DNA of 64,000 nt from Kytococcus sedentarius DSM 20547 (lineage in GTDB: Bacteria; Actinomycetota; Actinomycetes; Actinomycetales; Dermatophilaceae), in NCBI RefSeq assembly GCF_000023925.1, contig NC_013169.1, forward strand, positions 372,001 to 436,000. Direction: 5' to 3'. Within the stretch, counting starts at the first letter, position 1; the number at the start of each line of letters is the position of its first letter. The notes below the pieces were generated by a model. It saw only the letters and a program-made list of their open reading frames with translations. It was not told the origin of the DNA and ran no database searches. This document shows positions 10,764 through 18,976 of this stretch, piece after piece. A program made the translations under genes and the position numbers.

Positions 10764-11060
10764 GTGACCCCTGCACCGGACGACCACCGCCCCGCGCCCA
10801 CCGGCGAGTCCGCCGACGTCCTCGTGGTCGGGCACGGCCTGGCCGGCCTCGTCACGGCGGCCGAGCTGCTGGCCGCCGGCCGTCACGTCACCCTGCTCGA
10901 CGCGGAGGGCCCGCAGGACCTCGGTGGCCAGGCCTGGTGGTCCTTCGGCGGGCTGTTCCTGGTGGACAGCCCCGAGCAGCGCCGGCTGCGGGTGCGCGAC
11001 TCCCTGGAGCTCGCCTGGGCGGACTGGCAGCGCACCGCCGGGGTGGTCACCGGTGGCTGA
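10764..11060 (+). pseudogene. Truncated FAD-binding dehydrogenase (N-terminal remnant)
   Basis: The 98-residue frame encodes only the FAD-binding start of a KstD/fumarate-reductase-type flavoprotein. It has VLVVGHGLAGLVTAAELLAAG with the GxGxxG fold, a Glu/Asp-ended second strand (LLDAEG), then GGQAWWSFGGLFLVDSPEQRRLRVRDS, which is typical of a family about 540-560 residues long. The frame ends at a TGA soon after, in a segment (DWQRTAGV) that normally continues for 450 more residues. The following DNA shows no more homology and meets the ABC operon at 11097. I take it as a 3'-deleted relic. Residual expression is possible but it should be inactive. Confidence 0.75.
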
Positions 11061-11096
11061 GTCCGTCCCGACCTGCCCCGATGGGGTGGGCCCCGG

Positions 11097-11783
11097 TCAC
11101 GCCGCCCCGTCCCCGGCGTCGCCGGTCAGGTCCGCGAGCGCCAGCACCCGGTCACTCGGCCGGTCGCACCAGCGCGCGAGCAGCTCCGCATCGTGGCTGA
11201 TGGTCAGCACGGTCAGCCCCTCCTCCACGCGCTCCCGCAGCAGCGCGACCACCGAGGCGGTGGTCGCCGGGTCGAGCATGGCCGTCACCTCGTCGGCCAG
11301 CAGCACCTGCGGCTCGCCGATGAGGGCGCGCCCCAGGGCAGCGCGCTGCAGCTGGCCGTCGGAGACCGCCGCCGGGCGCCGGCGCAGCAGGTCCGGGGTG
11401 AGGCCCACCGCATCGGCCATCGCGTCCACCGTTCGCCGGGTGCGGGCCGCCGGCCGGCGACGGAGCTCCAACGGCTCCGCGATGGCCTGCCGCAGGGTCA
11501 TGCGCGGGCTCACCGAGCGGCGCGGCGACTGGAACAGCATGGCCACGCCGTGCGCCGGGTGACCGGGCACGACCGGGCGACCGGCCACCTCGACGGTTCC
11601 CCGGGCCGGCGCCACCAGGCCGGCGACCACCCGGCACAGGGTGGACTTGCCGGCGCCGTTGGGCCCGGTCACCGCCGTGGTCGTCCCCGCCTCCAGGGCC
11701 AGGGACAGGTCGCGCAGCACGGGGGGTGCGCCACGTTCGGGGGCAGCGGTCACACCGTCCAGGCGCACCATCGGCTGCATCAT
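11097..11783 (-). CDS. Dipeptide/nickel-type ABC importer, second ATPase (OppF/DppF-like)
   Basis: A 228-residue ABC ATPase with Walker A GPNGAGKST, a Q-loop (MLFQSPRRSV), the signature VSDGQLQRAALGRAL, Walker B VLLADEVTAML and the switch His in TISHD. The signature begins VSDGQ instead of LSGGQ, and Walker B ends in E-V rather than E-P, both mild departures. The C-terminus is short and lacks the oligopeptide-binding tail of typical OppF. Its ATG overlaps the upstream ATPase stop, and AGGAGG lies 6 nt before the start. It is the last gene of a five-gene importer operon. Confidence 0.9.
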   Translation of the reverse strand: MMQPMVRLDGVTAAPERGAPPVLRDLSLALEAGTTTAVTGPNGAGKSTLCRVVAGLVAPARGTVEVAGRPVVPGHPAHGVAMLFQSPRRSVSPRMTLRQAIAEPLELRRRPAARTRRTVDAMADAVGLTPDLLRRRPAAVSDGQLQRAALGRALIGEPQVLLADEVTAMLDPATTASVVALLRERVEEGLTVLTISHDAELLARWCDRPSDRVLALADLTGDAGDGAA

Positions 11784-12766
11784 CGGGCACCTCCTGGGCG
11801 GTCCGTCGTGCCGGTGGTGCCGGGGTGCGGGCCCATGCCCGCTGCGAGGCGGTCGTCGACGGAGGGGGGAGTCACCGCATCGAGCAGGGAGGGCGGCGCG
11901 CCCCCGAGGGGGTGCAGTCCGTACCGGGGCAGGGCGGACACCAGGGCGCGGGTGTAGGCGTGGCGCGCCACCGGGTCCGGGCCCGTGGTGTCGTCCGGCG
12001 CCTGCGGGGGACCGGGCGGGGCCAGCAGCCTCTCGGCCGGGCCGTGGTCGACCACCTGCCCGGCGTACATCACCGAGACCTCGTCCACCCGTCCGGTCCG
12101 GGCGCCGAGCGACGCGAGGTCGTGGGTGATCAGCAGCACGGCGGCGCCGCCGTCCGCGGCCGACCGCAGCAGGTCGAGCACGGCCTCGCGGCTCTCGGCG
12201 TCCAGGCTGGCGGTGGGCTCGTCGGCCAGCAGCACCGCCGGGCGGCCGGCCGTGGCCAGCACGTAGGCCACCCGGGCGGCCATGCCGCCGGAGAGCTGGT
12301 GCGGGTACAACCGCGCCACCCGGGCCGTGAGCCCCACCCGCTTCAGGTGGCGGGCCACCAGCGCATCGAGCGACCGGCCCCGCAGCCCGTGGGCCTCGGG
12401 GGAGAGCGCGCGCAGCGTCTCGGCCACCTGCGGCCCCACCCGTCGGGTCGGCGTCAGCAGCGTGGCCGCGGACTGCGGCACCAGGCCGACGTGGTGGCCG
12501 CGCAGGTGCTGCCAGGGGGCCTCGTCCGTGGGGTCGAGGGTGTGGCCGGCGATCTCGAGGGCGCCGGCCACCTGCGTGCCGGCGGGCAGCAGGCCGATGA
12601 GGACGCTGGCCAGGATGGACTTGCCGCACCCGGACTCGCCCACCAGGGCATGCACCCGACCCGTGTGGAGCTCCAGGTCCACGGCGTGGGCCGCGTGCAC
12701 CCAGGACCGCCCCCCGGAGACGGGCAGGCGGACCGAGAGCCCGGCCACGCGGGCGGCCGCGCTCAT
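11780..12766 (-). CDS. Dipeptide/nickel-type ABC importer, first ATPase (OppD/DppD-like)
   Basis: A 328-residue ABC ATPase: Walker A GESGCGKSI, a Q-loop in LVPQSAATLL, signature LSGGMAARVAYVLA, Walker B VLLADEPTASL, and ITHD. The C-terminal HAYTRALVSALP followed by a Pro-rich tail is the oligopeptide/nickel ATPase C-terminal domain that follows the nucleotide-binding fold in OppD and NikD. The Walker A ends in Ser-Ile rather than Ser-Thr. ATGA overlaps couple it to the permease before and the ATPase after. It works with the two permeases and the lipoprotein encoded upstream. Confidence 0.92.
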   Translation of the reverse strand: MSAAARVAGLSVRLPVSGGRSWVHAAHAVDLELHTGRVHALVGESGCGKSILASVLIGLLPAGTQVAGALEIAGHTLDPTDEAPWQHLRGHHVGLVPQSAATLLTPTRRVGPQVAETLRALSPEAHGLRGRSLDALVARHLKRVGLTARVARLYPHQLSGGMAARVAYVLATAGRPAVLLADEPTASLDAESREAVLDLLRSAADGGAAVLLITHDLASLGARTGRVDEVSVMYAGQVVDHGPAERLLAPPGPPQAPDDTTGPDPVARHAYTRALVSALPRYGLHPLGGAPPSLLDAVTPPSVDDRLAAGMGPHPGTTGTTDRPGGAR

Positions 12767-13596
12767 GCCGGCACCTCCGCCCGCTCGGGGGCGTCCACCG
12801 AGCGCATCGCGTCCGTCAGCGCCCGGCCCACCCCGCCGACCGCCAGCGTGGTCAGGGCCAGCGCGGCACCGGGGGCGACCAGGGACCACCAGGCCCCCAG
12901 CAGCACGTCCGAGCGGGCCTGGGCCAGCAGCGTGCCTAGGGAGGCCTCGGTGGGCTGCAGGCCGACCCCGAAGAAGCTCAGCGTGGACTCGTGGAACACC
13001 GCGTGCGGCAGCAGCAGCATCACCGCGACCAGGGCCTGCGGCAGGGCGGCCGGCACCAGGTGGCGCCGCAGCACCTGCCAGCGCGTGGCACCGGCCAGGC
13101 GGGCGGCGTCCACGTACTGCGAGCGCCGCACGGCCAGCGCCTCCGCGCGCACCAGCCGGGCCACGGTGGGCCAGTGCGTCAGTGCGATGGAGGCCACGAT
13201 CGCCACCACCGAACCGGGGTACATGGCCACCACCACCAGGCCCAGCACGAGGTGCGGCAGCGCGGCCACCGCATCGCCCGAGCGCATCAACAGGGCGTCG
13301 GCCCACCCGCCCAGGGAGGCTGCGGCCGCGCCCACGAGCACCCCGATGAGGACGCTGCCCAGTGCCGCGAGCACCGCGATCGCCAGGCTGACGCGTAGGC
13401 CCTGAGCCACCCGGACGAGGAGGTCGCGCCCGGCGTGGTCGGTGCCGGCCCAGTGCGCACCCGAGGGGGCCTGCAGGGCGCGGGAGAGGTCGACCCCGGA
13501 GCCGATCACCCACGGCCCGGCCACGGCGAAGAGCACCAGGGCGGCCAGGGTGCCCACGGCGAGGCGCCCGGCGGTGGTGCGGGTCAGCTCACGCAT
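12763..13596 (-). CDS. ABC importer permease (DppC/NikC-like)
   Basis: A 277-residue permease with five to six membrane helices. It has the inner-membrane binding-protein-dependent loop EALAVRRSQYVDAARLAGATRWQVLRRH, which contacts the ATPases through the EAA motif. The N-terminus has GTDHAGRDLLVR, the conserved NDxxGRD-like periplasmic loop of the DppC group. The ATG lies inside the upstream permease's 3' end (8-bp overlap), and its own stop overlaps the next gene by 4 bp, so all are translated together. Confidence 0.92.
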   Translation of the reverse strand: MRELTRTTAGRLAVGTLAALVLFAVAGPWVIGSGVDLSRALQAPSGAHWAGTDHAGRDLLVRVAQGLRVSLAIAVLAALGSVLIGVLVGAAAASLGGWADALLMRSGDAVAALPHLVLGLVVVAMYPGSVVAIVASIALTHWPTVARLVRAEALAVRRSQYVDAARLAGATRWQVLRRHLVPAALPQALVAVMLLLPHAVFHESTLSFFGVGLQPTEASLGTLLAQARSDVLLGAWWSLVAPGAALALTTLAVGGVGRALTDAMRSVDAPERAEVPA

Positions 13597-14566
13597 CGAT
13601 CTCCACCCTCGGGTCCAGGGCCAGGTGCACCACGTCCGCGAGCCACGAACCCACCAGCACCAGCACGGTGGTCAGCGTGGTGAGCGCGGCGAGCAGCGGG
13701 AAGTCCAGCTCCAGGGCGGCGTCCACCATCGCGCTGGCCACCCCCGGCCACGCGAACACCTCCTCCACGATCACCGCGCCCACCACCAGCTCGGGCAGGC
13801 GCAGCCCGACCAGGGTGGCCACCGGCACGAGGGCCGGCGGCACCACGTGGCCGCGGCGGATGGTGCGGGCCGAGAGTCCACGCGCCCGGGCGCCGCGCAC
13901 CGCATCGGAGGTCATCGTCTCAGCCACCGACTCGCGCGCGGCGAGCACCAGCCAGGGCAGCTGGGAGAGGGCCAGCACGACGACCGGCAGCGTCGCGTGG
14001 CGCAGCAGGCCCGATGCGGTGACCTCCTCACCCGGGCGCCCCAGGCCGCCCGAGGGCAGCAGCCCCCAGGCCACGGCGAACAGCAGGATGGCCACCATGG
14101 CCAGCACGTAGGGGGGCAGCGCCTGCAGCACCAGCGCCGTGCCGGTGACCAGCCGGCCCCACCAGGAGCGGGGCCGCAGCCCGGCCGCCACGCCGCCGGC
14201 CAGCCCCAGCACCAGGGCCAGGGCCATCGCGGGCAGCGTGAGCAGTACCGTCCACCCCACGCGCTCGAGCAGCACCTCGGCGACGGGCTGGCGGAACACG
14301 CGGGAGAAGCCGAGGTCGCCCCGCAGCAGGTCGGTCAGCCACCACCACCATGCCTGCCACCAGGGCGCGTCCGTGCCGGCGGCCCGGCCGATCACCGCGC
14401 GCTGCTCGGGGGTGAGGCGCTGGTAGCGGTCGCCCAGCATCGCCTCCAGGGGGTCCAGCGGGCTGGCAGACGCCAGCGCGAAGACCGCCAGCGAGACCAC
14501 CAGGGTCACCGGGACCGCCCACGCCAGGCGCCGCACCGTCATCCGGCCGATGCGGGTCAGCTCCAC
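13589..14566 (-). CDS. ABC importer permease (DppB/NikB-like)
   Basis: A 325-residue DppB-type permease: an N-terminal helix (LAWAVPVTLVVSLAVFALAS) then ASPLDPLEAMLGDR, the lumenal GDLGFSR motif near residue 100, and the EAA loop SDAVRGARARGLSARTIRRGH. I chose the GTG at 14566 because GGGAG lies 7 nt upstream and the gene then starts 4 bp after the lipoprotein stop. The internal ATG at 14542 has a poor ribosome site. It forms the translocation pore with the DppC-like protein. Confidence 0.9.
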   Translation of the reverse strand: MELTRIGRMTVRRLAWAVPVTLVVSLAVFALASASPLDPLEAMLGDRYQRLTPEQRAVIGRAAGTDAPWWQAWWWWLTDLLRGDLGFSRVFRQPVAEVLLERVGWTVLLTLPAMALALVLGLAGGVAAGLRPRSWWGRLVTGTALVLQALPPYVLAMVAILLFAVAWGLLPSGGLGRPGEEVTASGLLRHATLPVVVLALSQLPWLVLAARESVAETMTSDAVRGARARGLSARTIRRGHVVPPALVPVATLVGLRLPELVVGAVIVEEVFAWPGVASAMVDAALELDFPLLAALTTLTTVLVLVGSWLADVVHLALDPRVEIDA

Positions 14567-14570
14567 GCGG

Positions 14571-16217
14571 TCACTCCCAAGCCCCCACGTTCCACCACGG
14601 GCCCCAGGCCACACCGTGCGCGTGCGGCTCGACCACCAGGTTGCCGGTGGAGTACCCGTGGGCGTCGTGCACGTAGGTGTGTTCCAGGAAGGCCAGGTAC
14701 ACCCCGTTGGGGTCCTGCACGACCTGCTCCTGCACCTGGCGGTAGAGCGCGTTGCGCGCCGCGGGGTCGGTCTCGGTGCGCGTCTGCTCGAGCAGGCGGT
14801 CGAGCTCCTCGCTGCCCTGGCCGCCGGGGTTGTAGTAGAAGGCCGCCCCCTCCAGCGGGGTGTGCACGGCGCTGAACACCTGGCTGTCGATGCTGTACGG
14901 CTTGTCGCCACCGCCCAGCAGGATCGCGAGGTCCTGGTACTGCGGCTCGATCTCGTCCCAGGTCATGGCCCGCGTGGAGACGTCGATGCCGACGTCCTTG
15001 AGGTCCTCGGCGAAGGCCGTCGCCAGGTCCCGGCGCACGGAGTCCTTCGGGTCGTAGGCCACGGTGAACTCGGCGCGCTCGCCGTCCTTGGTGCGGATGC
15101 CGTCCTCGCCCGTCGTCCAGCCGGCCTCGTCCAGCATCTGCTCGGCCCGGTCGGGGTCGTGCTCGAACGTGAGGTCCGCGTACGCCTCGCCGTAGATGGA
15201 CGAGACCGGGGTGGCGGCCGGGGTGCCGTGGCCGCCGAGCACGGTGTCGATCATCGCCTGCCGGTCCACGGCGTGGTTCATGGCGATGCGGGTGGCGGCG
15301 TCCTGCGCGATGGCCGCGGTGGCCGGGAAGCTCACCCCGCGCCAGTCCGCCGTGCTGGCGGTGACGAGCTCCAGATGCTCGGACGCCTCGGCGGTGGACT
15401 CGGCCAGCTTGGGCGGCAGGATGGTGCCGTCGACCTCCCCGGTGCGGGCCTGCTGGGCGCGGGTCCCCTCATCGGGCACGCGGGTGATGGTCAGCTTCGG
15501 CACGGCGCCGGGCTCACCCCAGTAGTCGTCGAAGCGCTCGAAGGTGGCCTCGGTGGGCTCCAGGGAGGTCAGCCGCATCGGGCCGGTCCCCACGGGCTCG
15601 CGGTTGAGGCTCGACTCCGTCGCCGGCCCGCCGGTCAGCTTCTCCTGAGGCGCGATGCCGAGCAGCAACCGGCTGGGGAAGTCGGCGTAGGCATCCGTCA
15701 GGTGGAAGACCACCTCGTCGCCCTCGGCCTCCACCGACTCGACCATGTCGTAGGCCCACGCGACCTCGCTGGCCGATGCGGGGTCCAGCACCGCCTCGTA
15801 GGTGGCCACCACGTCCTCGGGGCCGAGCTGGGACCCGTCGTGGAAGCTCACCCCGTCGCGCACGGGCACGCGCCAGGTGGTGAGGTCCTCCGAGGCCGTC
15901 GGGGCCTCGGCGGCCAAGGCGGGCTCGAGCTCGGGGAGCTGCTCCGGGTCGGTGCTCCGCAGGCGCAGCAGCCCCTCGTACACCGGGGTGCCACCCTGCT
16001 CGCCGTAGCCGGAGACGGGGTTGAAGGCGCCGAGCTCCTCGGTGCCGGCCACCACCAAGGCAGGGTGTTCGTTCCCCTCCCCGGAGCCACCCTCCTCGCC
16101 TGCGGACGTGCCGCCGCCCCCGCCCGGTGTGGTGAGTCCACACCCGGCGAGGGCGGTGGCCGTGATGGCCAAGGAGGTGGCGATCAGGCGACGGCGCGGG
16201 ATCGGGGTGGAAGTCAC
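14571..16217 (-). CDS. Substrate-binding lipoprotein of dipeptide/nickel-type ABC importer
   Basis: This 548-residue family 5 solute-binding protein has an Arg-rich signal peptide and lipobox LAGC, then a Gly/Ser/Glu-rich tether. The GVSFHDGSQLGPEDVVATYE segment and the CGPM-type GTGPMRLTS motif are typical of the family. The ligand is unknown: peptides, nickel chelates and opines are all carried by relatives, and the two histidines near the C-terminus (VEPHAHGVAWGPWW) could favour a metal complex. An ATCTGAT inverted repeat lies 12 nt upstream of the GTG, likely the control site for the whole operon of five genes (lipoprotein, two permeases, two ATPases). Confidence 0.92.
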   Translation of the reverse strand: MTSTPIPRRRLIATSLAITATALAGCGLTTPGGGGGTSAGEEGGSGEGNEHPALVVAGTEELGAFNPVSGYGEQGGTPVYEGLLRLRSTDPEQLPELEPALAAEAPTASEDLTTWRVPVRDGVSFHDGSQLGPEDVVATYEAVLDPASASEVAWAYDMVESVEAEGDEVVFHLTDAYADFPSRLLLGIAPQEKLTGGPATESSLNREPVGTGPMRLTSLEPTEATFERFDDYWGEPGAVPKLTITRVPDEGTRAQQARTGEVDGTILPPKLAESTAEASEHLELVTASTADWRGVSFPATAAIAQDAATRIAMNHAVDRQAMIDTVLGGHGTPAATPVSSIYGEAYADLTFEHDPDRAEQMLDEAGWTTGEDGIRTKDGERAEFTVAYDPKDSVRRDLATAFAEDLKDVGIDVSTRAMTWDEIEPQYQDLAILLGGGDKPYSIDSQVFSAVHTPLEGAAFYYNPGGQGSEELDRLLEQTRTETDPAARNALYRQVQEQVVQDPNGVYLAFLEHTYVHDAHGYSTGNLVVEPHAHGVAWGPWWNVGAWE

Positions 16218-16228
16218 CCGCGCATGTT

Positions 16229-16248
16229 ATCTGATCAACTAATCAGAT
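16229..16248 (-). promoter_or_regulatory. Perfect inverted repeat, likely operator of the ABC importer operon
   Basis: ATCTGAT and ATCAGAT flank a 6-bp centre (CAACTA), giving 7-bp arms in an AT-rich island surrounded by GC-rich DNA. It lies 12-31 nt upstream of the GTG at 16217, overlapping where the -10 region must be (GATAAC on the minus strand). A repressor bound here would block the operon. The regulator is not encoded nearby. Confidence 0.6.
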
Positions 16249-16271
16249 GCGGATGGCCTCCACGCGGCGCC

Positions 16272-18065
16272 TCAGGCGGTGCCGTTCAACCGGCTGGAGC
16301 CGGTCACCTCCTCGGAGGGACGGTCCTCCCCGGCCTCGTACAGCTCGTGCTGCTCGTAGGCCGCGGTCTCGGGGGCCGCGATGACGTGTCCCTCGCTGTC
16401 CATGTAGTGCGGGTCCTGCTCGAGGGCCGTGTCGGACCACGCCTCGTCGCCCTCGGCGCGGCGACGCTCGACCTCCTCGGGCGGCAGCACCTTGCGGTAC
16501 CGGCGCGTGGCCAGCGGGAGGAGCTCACCGGCGTCCTCCTTCATGGCCCGGTTCAGCGCCCAGATCATGAGGTACCCCATCACGAAGAAGGGCAGGCCCA
16601 CGATCGTGATGACGTCCTCCAGGGCCGAGATGCCGGCATCCGGCGAGAAGGTCAGCAGCACCGCCGCGATGGCACCGACGGTGATGGCCCAGATGATCCG
16701 CTGGAGGACCGGCACCCGCTCGTCCTCGTCGTGACCGCGGGCCATGGAGTCCATCACCAGCGAGGCCGAGTCCATCGAGGTCACGAAGAAGATGGCCACG
16801 ATGGCGATCGAGAAGACCGACATGAACGTGGTGAACGGGAAGTGCTCCAGGAACTCGAACAGCGCCACCTCGGCACCGTCGTTGAGCACGGAGTCGACCA
16901 GCTGGCCGCCACCCTCCTGGTTGCGGATGATGTCGAAGCTGGCGAAGCCGAAGATGCCGTACCAGATGATGGAGAAGCTCACCGGGGCGGCGAGCACGCC
17001 GACGATGAACTGGCGGATGGTGCGACCGCGGGAGATGCGGGCGATGAAGATGCCGACGAAGGGCGACCAGGTGATGGTCCAGGCCCAGTAGAAGATGGTC
17101 CAGCCGTCCTGCCAGCCGGGGTTGTCGTCGAACGAGTCGTTCCAGAAGGCCAGGTAGGGCAGGTTCTGGGCGTACAGGCCCACGCCCTCGATGGTGCCGC
17201 GCAGCAGGTGCAGCGTCGGGCCCGAGATCAGGACGAACACCATCAGGCCCACGGCGGCCAGGATGTTGGCGTTCGACAGCACCTTGATGCCCTTGTCCAG
17301 GCCGGCGATCACCGAGCACAGGGCCAGGACCGTCACCACGCCGACGATGAGCAGGATGCTGAGCGTGGACTGGTCGATGCCCAGCACGGCGCTCAGGCCG
17401 GCGTTGATCTGCAGCGTGCCCAGCGCGATGGAGACGGCCACACCGAACAGCGTTCCGACGATCGCGACGATGTCGATGGTCTTGCCGATGGGGCCGTGGA
17501 TGCCCTTGTCACCCAGCAGCGGGTGGAAGAGGGAGGACACGCGCGGGGGCAGGTTGCGCTGGTAGATGAAGTACGCGAAGGCCAGCGACGGCAGGGCGAA
17601 GATCGTCCAGGTGTGCAGCCCGAAGTGGTAGAGCGTGAAGCTCATGGCCTCGCGGGCGGCGTCCACGCTCTCGGGCTCCACGTCCGCCATCGGCGGGTTG
17701 GCGAAGTGGTTCACCGGCTCGGCCACACCCCAGAACATCAGGATGGTGCCGATACCCGCCGCGAACAGCATGGCGAACCACGCCGGGAAGGAGTGGTCGG
17801 GCGCCTCGTCGTGGGGGGAGAGCCGGATGCGTCCGAAACGGCTCATGGCCGTGACGATCAGGTAGATCAGGAAGACGGTCACGCCGAGGATGTAGAACCA
17901 GCCGAGGTTGCCCAGCAGCCAGTCCGACCCGGACTCGAAGGTGTTGGCCATCGTCCCGGGGAAGGACAACGTGATGACGATGAAGACGATCGCGACGGCG
18001 AACGAGCCGAAGAAGATCGTCGGTGAGGTCCGCAGACCCATCGCGTCGTGCAGTTTCTGCAACAT
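16272..18065 (-). CDS. BCCT-family glycine betaine/choline/carnitine transporter
   Basis: A 597-residue integral membrane protein with about 12 helices. It carries the family motifs MFWGVAEPVNH, the GxGxF-like GTLFGVAVSIALG, and WTITWSPFVGIFIARISRGRTIR with the substrate-box tryptophans. The last 95 residues are hydrophilic and acidic with paired Arg, as in osmosensing BetP-type C-terminal tails. It should import betaine-like osmolytes with sodium. The ATG at 18065 has GAGG 7 nt upstream. It is transcribed alone; its 3' end faces the importer operon promoter 54 bp away. Confidence 0.93.
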   Translation of the reverse strand: MLQKLHDAMGLRTSPTIFFGSFAVAIVFIVITLSFPGTMANTFESGSDWLLGNLGWFYILGVTVFLIYLIVTAMSRFGRIRLSPHDEAPDHSFPAWFAMLFAAGIGTILMFWGVAEPVNHFANPPMADVEPESVDAAREAMSFTLYHFGLHTWTIFALPSLAFAYFIYQRNLPPRVSSLFHPLLGDKGIHGPIGKTIDIVAIVGTLFGVAVSIALGTLQINAGLSAVLGIDQSTLSILLIVGVVTVLALCSVIAGLDKGIKVLSNANILAAVGLMVFVLISGPTLHLLRGTIEGVGLYAQNLPYLAFWNDSFDDNPGWQDGWTIFYWAWTITWSPFVGIFIARISRGRTIRQFIVGVLAAPVSFSIIWYGIFGFASFDIIRNQEGGGQLVDSVLNDGAEVALFEFLEHFPFTTFMSVFSIAIVAIFFVTSMDSASLVMDSMARGHDEDERVPVLQRIIWAITVGAIAAVLLTFSPDAGISALEDVITIVGLPFFVMGYLMIWALNRAMKEDAGELLPLATRRYRKVLPPEEVERRRAEGDEAWSDTALEQDPHYMDSEGHVIAAPETAAYEQHELYEAGEDRPSEEVTGSSRLNGTA

Positions 18066-18224
18066 GTGGGTGCCTCGATCGTGGTCGGTGTGTGTGGTCA
18101 CGCAGCCGTGCTCCTGACTGAGCCGGGTCTCGACACACTCGCCCGTCGGCACCCAGCCGCGTCAGTCCGGTTTCACCATAACGCCGTCGTCGGCCGGGGC
18201 AAGGGACACGAGGCCCCGGGGGCA

Positions 18225-18278
18225 GCGGCCGGCGTGGTGGACCCGCCCACCAGCTTCACCCTGACCGGCACCCCGCGG
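18225..18278 (+). repeat. 54-bp inverted duplicate of a histidine kinase segment (copy A)
   Basis: This intergenic stretch equals the reverse complement of 19336-19389 inside the kinase gene at 53 of 54 positions by my alignment. It encodes the same 18 residues (AAGVVDPPTSFTLTGTPR) in forward orientation. Homology stops abruptly on both sides. The gap between the BCCT and response-regulator genes otherwise shows no feature. Confidence 0.85.
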
Positions 18279-18304
18279 ACGGGGCACCCCGCTTCCCCGG
18301 CGCG

Positions 18305-18976
18305 TCAGTCGAGCAGGCCGAGCTCCCGTGCGCGCCCCACCGCGGCTGTGCGGTTCGTGACCCCCAGCGTGGTGAACACGTGCACCAGGTGGGTCTTCAC
18401 CGTGGCCTCGCCGATGCCCAGCTCGCGTGCCACCTGGCGGTTGGTCTGCCCCCGGGCCACCCCACGCAGCACCTGGAGCTCCCGGTCCGTGACGCGCGGT
18501 GCCGCCTCGGCGGTGGTGGCACGGGCGCCGGTCACCAGGTGCGCTGCCGCCGCCGGTGCCAGGACCGTCTCGCCCGCGGCGGCCCGGGCCACCCCGTCGC
18601 GGAGGCTCGTCGGCGGGGCGTCCTTCAGAAGGTAGCCCGAGGCGCCCGCCTCCACCGCCTGCAGGACGTCGTCCCCGTCGTCGTGGGCGGTGAGCACCAG
18701 CATCGGCGTGGCCACCCCCAGCCCGCGCAGGTCCTGGATCAGGGCGGCCCCGTCGGGTCCGGACCCGAGGTGGAGGTCCACCACCACCACGTCCACGGCG
18801 ACCCCGCCCAGCGGGCCCCCGGCCCCGGTCAGCAGGGCGAGCGCCTCGCCGTGGGACCCGGCCTGGGCGGCGACCTCGATGTCCCCGGTGGCGCTGAGCA
18901 CCGCCGTCAAGCCGGCGCGCACAACCGGGTGGTCGTCGACGAGCACCACCTGCAGCGGGGCGTCGCGGGTGCTCAC
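18305..18976 (-). CDS. NarL/LuxR-family response regulator
   Basis: A 223-residue two-domain regulator. The receiver domain has the acidic pair in VVLVDDHPVVR, the phospho-acceptor Asp in VVVVDLHLG, Thr in LVLTAHDDG and Lys in GYLLKDA. The LuxR-type HTH at the end reads VTDRELQVLRGVARGQTNRQVARELGIGEATVKTH. The GTG overlaps the kinase stop by 4 bp. Together they probably regulate the divergent ABC exporter (20346-22108), as is usual for such neighbours. The stretch between 18279 and here is inside the inverted-duplication interval. Confidence 0.93.
   Translation of the reverse strand: MSTRDAPLQVVLVDDHPVVRAGLTAVLSATGDIEVAAQAGSHGEALALLTGAGGPLGGVAVDVVVVDLHLGSGPDGAALIQDLRGLGVATPMLVLTAHDDGDDVLQAVEAGASGYLLKDAPPTSLRDGVARAAAGETVLAPAAAAHLVTGARATTAEAAPRVTDRELQVLRGVARGQTNRQVARELGIGEATVKTHLVHVFTTLGVTNRTAAVGRARELGLLD

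Noticed and set aside
11058-11096. Possible Sec readthrough of the TGA ending the truncated flavoprotein
   Set aside because: Codons after the TGA show no flavoprotein homology and I see no hairpin with the required spacing.
14550-18026. A 1158-codon plus-strand open frame
   Set aside because: It runs antisense through the importer lipoprotein and the BCCT gene, both of which have strong family motifs; the translation is low-complexity.
18225-18278. Remnant of a second histidine kinase gene
   Set aside because: Homology is confined to 54 bp, ends abruptly on both sides and is inverted relative to the local kinase; a copied segment explains it better.
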